Of a DNA stretch of 64,000 nt, positions 60,655 to 64,000 are shown in pieces. Each line of letters starts with the position of its first letter. The stretch's first letter is position 1. The DNA lies in contig OW121850.1 of the NCBI GenBank assembly GCA_933228895.1, positions 30,575,773 through 30,639,772 on the forward strand. The letters run 5' to 3'. A program made the translations under genes and the position numbers. The stretch is from Platycnemis pennipes (lineage: Eukaryota > Arthropoda > Insecta > Odonata > Platycnemididae). The notes under the pieces were generated by a model. The model was not told the origin of the DNA. It did no database searches and saw only the letters and a list, made by a program, of their open reading frames with translations.

Positions 60655-60765
60655 GGATGAGGATGAAGGATGAGGTCAAACTTGGCGTCGGCATTACCCT
60701 GCTCTTAACAAAAGCCTGCATACCGCGACCGGTGGTATTTCCTCACATACCCATATGTCCCACAT
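60655..60765 (-). repeat. Diverged SINE body fragment
   Basis: On the minus strand CTTTTGTTAAGAGCAGGGTA is followed by ATGCCGACGCCAAGTTTG, aligning with GTTAAGAGTAGGCTAACGCC of the young SINEs. Head and tail are not preserved. Confidence 0.55.
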
Positions 60766-62189
60766 TTTAATCAATTAGGTCAGTGAAGTGGAGGTTGCTA
60801 ATCGCCAAGTGACTGTCTCGGAAAGTTCATGAGGTCAAATGCCGCCTCGGGTATGGATTACGTGTCCGTTTTTATATCATGACCTTCAACTAGTCGGAGC
60901 AATCTAACCTTAGTCACTAGAGCACCTAAATCCCTTTTATATTACTTCTTATTTTAATCGTGAGGACCGGGTGCCCATAATCTGCAATTACTGAGTGTAG
61001 GTATGCAGCGGGCCACTATTCAGCAACTTAAACTGAAAATTGAAATTGAAAACATTCTTTATTGTTCTGGGACTGGAGCATTGAAAAACTTTTTATGCCA
61101 CAGCAAACAAAAAAGGAAAAAAATAGGGCAAATGGCAAAAGCAATACTAAATTCACTATGGAGTAGCTCATATAAACTAGTAGTAAGTAATGATTAATAT
61201 GATACACCACATTAACAAGCAGCGCGACAGTACAGTGTACACAGATTTAAGATCACACTTTAAGGATTGAGTAATAAAATATGCTGCATATATAATAATT
61301 CGTATTACTTGCAAATTATGCAGTAAACATTAGGGATTTAAGGTAATAGACGAAACATCAAGCCGTTAAAGTATGATGATACAGTGGTGTATGACGAATC
61401 ACATGCAACATTACAATACAGTCTGCTGGCGTGACAGCTCAAAGGTCGCGAGTTAGAATCCAGTGAGGGACAACAACGCTGCATTTTTCATAGTGAATGA
61501 GGTTACAATGTAATGGAGGAGTTATTGGGATGCTACCCTTTGGGTGGCAATGAAGTCAGAATGGTTGTGCTTGAATACGACCACTTTGCAGAATTCATTT
61601 GTTTTATACGGCCTCTTATGTGACTGTATGATTAAAAAATATAAATAACGATGAATTCGTACTCTAATTATCCGCATCGGGATCATTTGTTCTTCGTGAG
61701 GCTGCATTTGATGCATGTATGGGATATAATTTTATTGCTAAATTAGAGTCGAATTTAACCTATTTTAACTGCATATTTGTCGCTTGCTTGCGGTTTTAGG
61801 TTTTTTTTCTTTTGCGAATTTTAAAAATGCATTCCATTATTCATCTCCCGACTCAAAGTTTAATCGCGTATAAACACAACTCCATCCGAGTATCGCGATT
61901 AGTTTTGCAGTGTACCTAGAAAGATGGACGCTGGCCTTATCAAATCAGCTGTGATGCCTCCTCCGGTATATTTCAACTTCCTTGTTCTTAGGCTTAGGGT
62001 TATGGAGTAAGGGCTGGACGACGTGGTTTGTTCTTAGAAGTTGGAGTATTCCAAAACCTAATGATGCTACCACTGATGGTCGGCATCTTTGCTGTAACAT
62101 ATTATATTTGAAAAATTGCTGAGATGCATAAAATAGTAACGGGGAGCCCAAGGGGTTCAGCAGGGAAGGGGATTGAGGAACGCGATCCG
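60766..62189. other. AT-rich sequence with a possible tRNA-like remnant
   Basis: Around 61420-61470 GCTGGCGTGACAGCTCAAAG and GCGAGTTAGAATCCAG recall tRNA-like A/B boxes, but stems are poor. No gene supported. Confidence 0.35.
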
Positions 62190-62620
62190 CAGAACCCGTG
62201 GCCGTGAGTGGGAAGGTCACGTAGGCGACAGGAGAGCGGAAAGGGATCCAATCGAACATGGATCACGCTCCCATTCACTCGCTCGCCGCCTCAATCACGC
62301 CCGCCACTCCTCCCTCTCATATTTCCAATCCTCTCATCCGCCCGTCATGAGTCTCCGTCGCCCTGATCTCCTCTTGTTTTGACCGGAAACGAGATTTCCT
62401 TTCGCCTCAGCCCCTTCACGCTCCGCCGAGCGCTGACCGATTCCGCTTCCAATGTACGGACCCCCGCGCCGCTCGCATTCCACGAGAGCGCCGTGAATGC
62501 GAGGCATTTGCCGGTCATTTGCGCCCTCGCCGCCTCGGGTGTGGAGGTCCATCTGGGAAAAGCAACGGGCGGAGGAGAATCGGGATCTGGCGGTTCTTGA
62601 ACCGTCAGTGACGAAATGAA
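62190..62620. other. CpG-rich island
   Basis: The densest CpG block in the window (for example CGCTCCGCCGAGCGCTGACC). Frames of 73-114 codons on both strands carry no motif. It has the composition of an unmethylated promoter or first exon, but direction and product are unknown. Confidence 0.45.
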
Positions 62621-63097
62621 AGTGAAGGAAGATCGGGTTCTTTCTCGGGTATTTGTTGAAGGATCCCTGTCGGATCAACCGACCGAGTTACTCTCTCCAT
62701 TTCCGCCGACGTTTCGATGACTGACTCATCCATCTACTTCAGGGTTTCTAAAACCCTTAGACAAGCGCCGAATACCTGTGCTACGTATATGACACGCGAT
62801 CATCAAGGAGATTCCTTCTTTTGACAACCTTCCCCTTTTCCTGTTTTGAATGTTGAGAACGGAGAGGGAGCAAAGAATTTTCCTTCGGTTGCAGAGCAGA
62901 AACTTTTCATATTTTGATACAATTTGTCCCGTATCCGCCTCCTTTGAAAATACCAATCACCAACCAGTAGTTGATCTGTTTGTTGAGGTAAATTATTTTT
63001 ATTGTTGGATCTTTTAGGGTAGGCATCCGACAGCTGATGTAATTTTGATTTCAGGATTTTAGTGTGTTATTGCATTTTAAATCGTTGCTTTTTTTGG

Positions 63098-63267
63098 TTC
63101 CGCTGATTTATTAATTTTATTGAAACGCGACCTTTTGCCAACCCTTCTGCTGCATTCATTAGGAGATTAGGATAATAATATTAATTATTTACCAATTCTT
63201 GCAAGAAGATTCCGGCTGAAGGGTTGGCGACAGATCGCCTTTTAATAATTATAAGAAATCAGCGGAA
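63098..63267. repeat. 170-bp foldback (long imperfect inverted repeat)
   Basis: The arms begin TTCCGCTGATTT and end AAATCAGCGGAA. They stay alignable inward through TTATT-AAA-GCGA to GCCAACCCTTC(T/A)GC, about 55 bases per arm with small gaps. The loop of about 60 bases is AT-rich. Either a MITE of foldback type or a hairpin RNA precursor. Confidence 0.8.
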
Positions 63268-63547
63268 TCATAAATAAAGCTGGAATTTAAAAAGACAGGT
63301 AAAACAATTTGAGTAATTGAAGATATTGGAAGTAGATATGAAGTAATTGAGGTAATTGGAAGTAGAATTGAAATCTGAGAGTTGATGACCAATTGTGAAG
63401 ATAAAGTCTGAGACATCATCATACTGCTTTAAACTAAAGGCTTCAGGGTGTCCACCATTTCCCACTCCCCATGAGACGGAGCAGTAGTAGTTCTTCGGAA
63501 TAGGCGACCGAATGCTAAGCTCATCTACTTCATTTAGGATATGTGGG

Positions 63548-63650
63548 TAGAGATGGGTAAATTAATGTAATTTTCAATTGAGGTAAATTACCGTGATAAA
63601 TACAGTAATTTTCGAGAACTGCCGTAATTTTCCGGTAATTTTAAGTTTTG
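63548..63650. mobile_element. Possible left end of a hAT-like element
   Basis: TAGAGATGGGTAAATTAATG resembles a hAT terminus and is followed by repeated GTAATTTTC / GGTAATTTT subterminal motifs. The other end would lie beyond the window. Confidence 0.4.
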
Positions 63651-63946
63651 AGCTGCAAATCCTTATCAGAGGACTCTAAACTAAATCAAATAGCATTGAG
63701 ATATAAATGCTGACGCTTATATAAAACATATCACGACGTTAATCAATTATAACCATTATAACTCTTTAAAAATATTATAACAAAGTTGTCAGCAACACGC
63801 AATTTGCCTCTCTTTTGACACACCATGAGAAATTTTCCAAAGACATACCTCTGCGCAATGTGCATTTGTTATTTTACTCTGAATTTATCACGGACACAAT
63901 GTAAACAAAATCCTTTTAGCTACTTTATTTATAACTAGCGGAATCT

Positions 63947-63967
63947 ACCCGTTGAAATTCAACGGGT
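63947..63967. repeat. Perfect palindrome at the window edge
   Basis: ACCCGTTGAA and its exact complement surround a single A. The preceding TTTATTTATAACTAGCGGAA resembles the terminus of a retroposon family, but the element runs off the window. Confidence 0.7.
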
Positions 63968-64000
63968 GTGAAAAACATTGAACTTATTTTGTAAGAAAAC

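Overview
This is a eukaryotic nuclear window, most likely from an insect or another arthropod. It is AT-rich and has no operons and no long uninterrupted gene. It holds one clean nuclear tRNA-Leu gene, tRNA-derived SINEs, decayed RTE-like and CR1/Jockey-like non-LTR retrotransposons, a mariner relic and several hAT elements. The species cannot be named from the sequence alone. Most open reading frames over 60 codons are chance frames or transposon pieces. No complete host protein gene can be supported.

0-8 kb is a DNA-transposon cluster. It contains a 1.29-kb mariner relic with a dead transposase (2058-3350), a non-autonomous hAT element with a perfect 8-bp target duplication inserted into a SINE-like tail (4020-4840), and a second hAT element carrying a 397-codon transposase core without its two end domains (5032-6463). 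An RTE fragment lies at 7.7-8.0 kb. 10.5-11.4 kb combines an old SINE, a piece of 5S rRNA and a G-rich minus-strand reading frame encoding three or four 32-residue repeats. That frame is the best candidate for something unusual and probably belongs to a host exon. 12.35-13.25 kb is a 245-bp-period satellite with about 3.7 copies. 15.2-15.65 kb is a short hAT-type MITE.

18-28 kb holds fragments of two non-LTR families: RTE-like pieces at 18.7 and 25.1-26.3 kb, and CR1/Jockey-like 3' ends at 21.1, 22.8 and 27.0 kb. tRNA-Leu(AAG) lies at 29053-29133. From 28 to 62.6 kb the AT-rich background is broken by CpG-rich blocks at about 28.0, 31.5, 42.9, 49.2, 51.6, 53.2, 56.5 and 62.2 kb. They may be promoters, enhancers or untranslated exons of a gene whose coding exons lie elsewhere. 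Three young SINE copies with clear target duplications sit at 30.9, 34.7 and 49.6 kb. One of them is nested in an older antisense SINE.

The rest is AT-rich sequence without recognisable genes, plus small palindromes and one 170-bp foldback near the right edge. The annotation therefore describes mobile-element archaeology around a possible host exon at 11 kb and possible regulatory or UTR islands in the right half.
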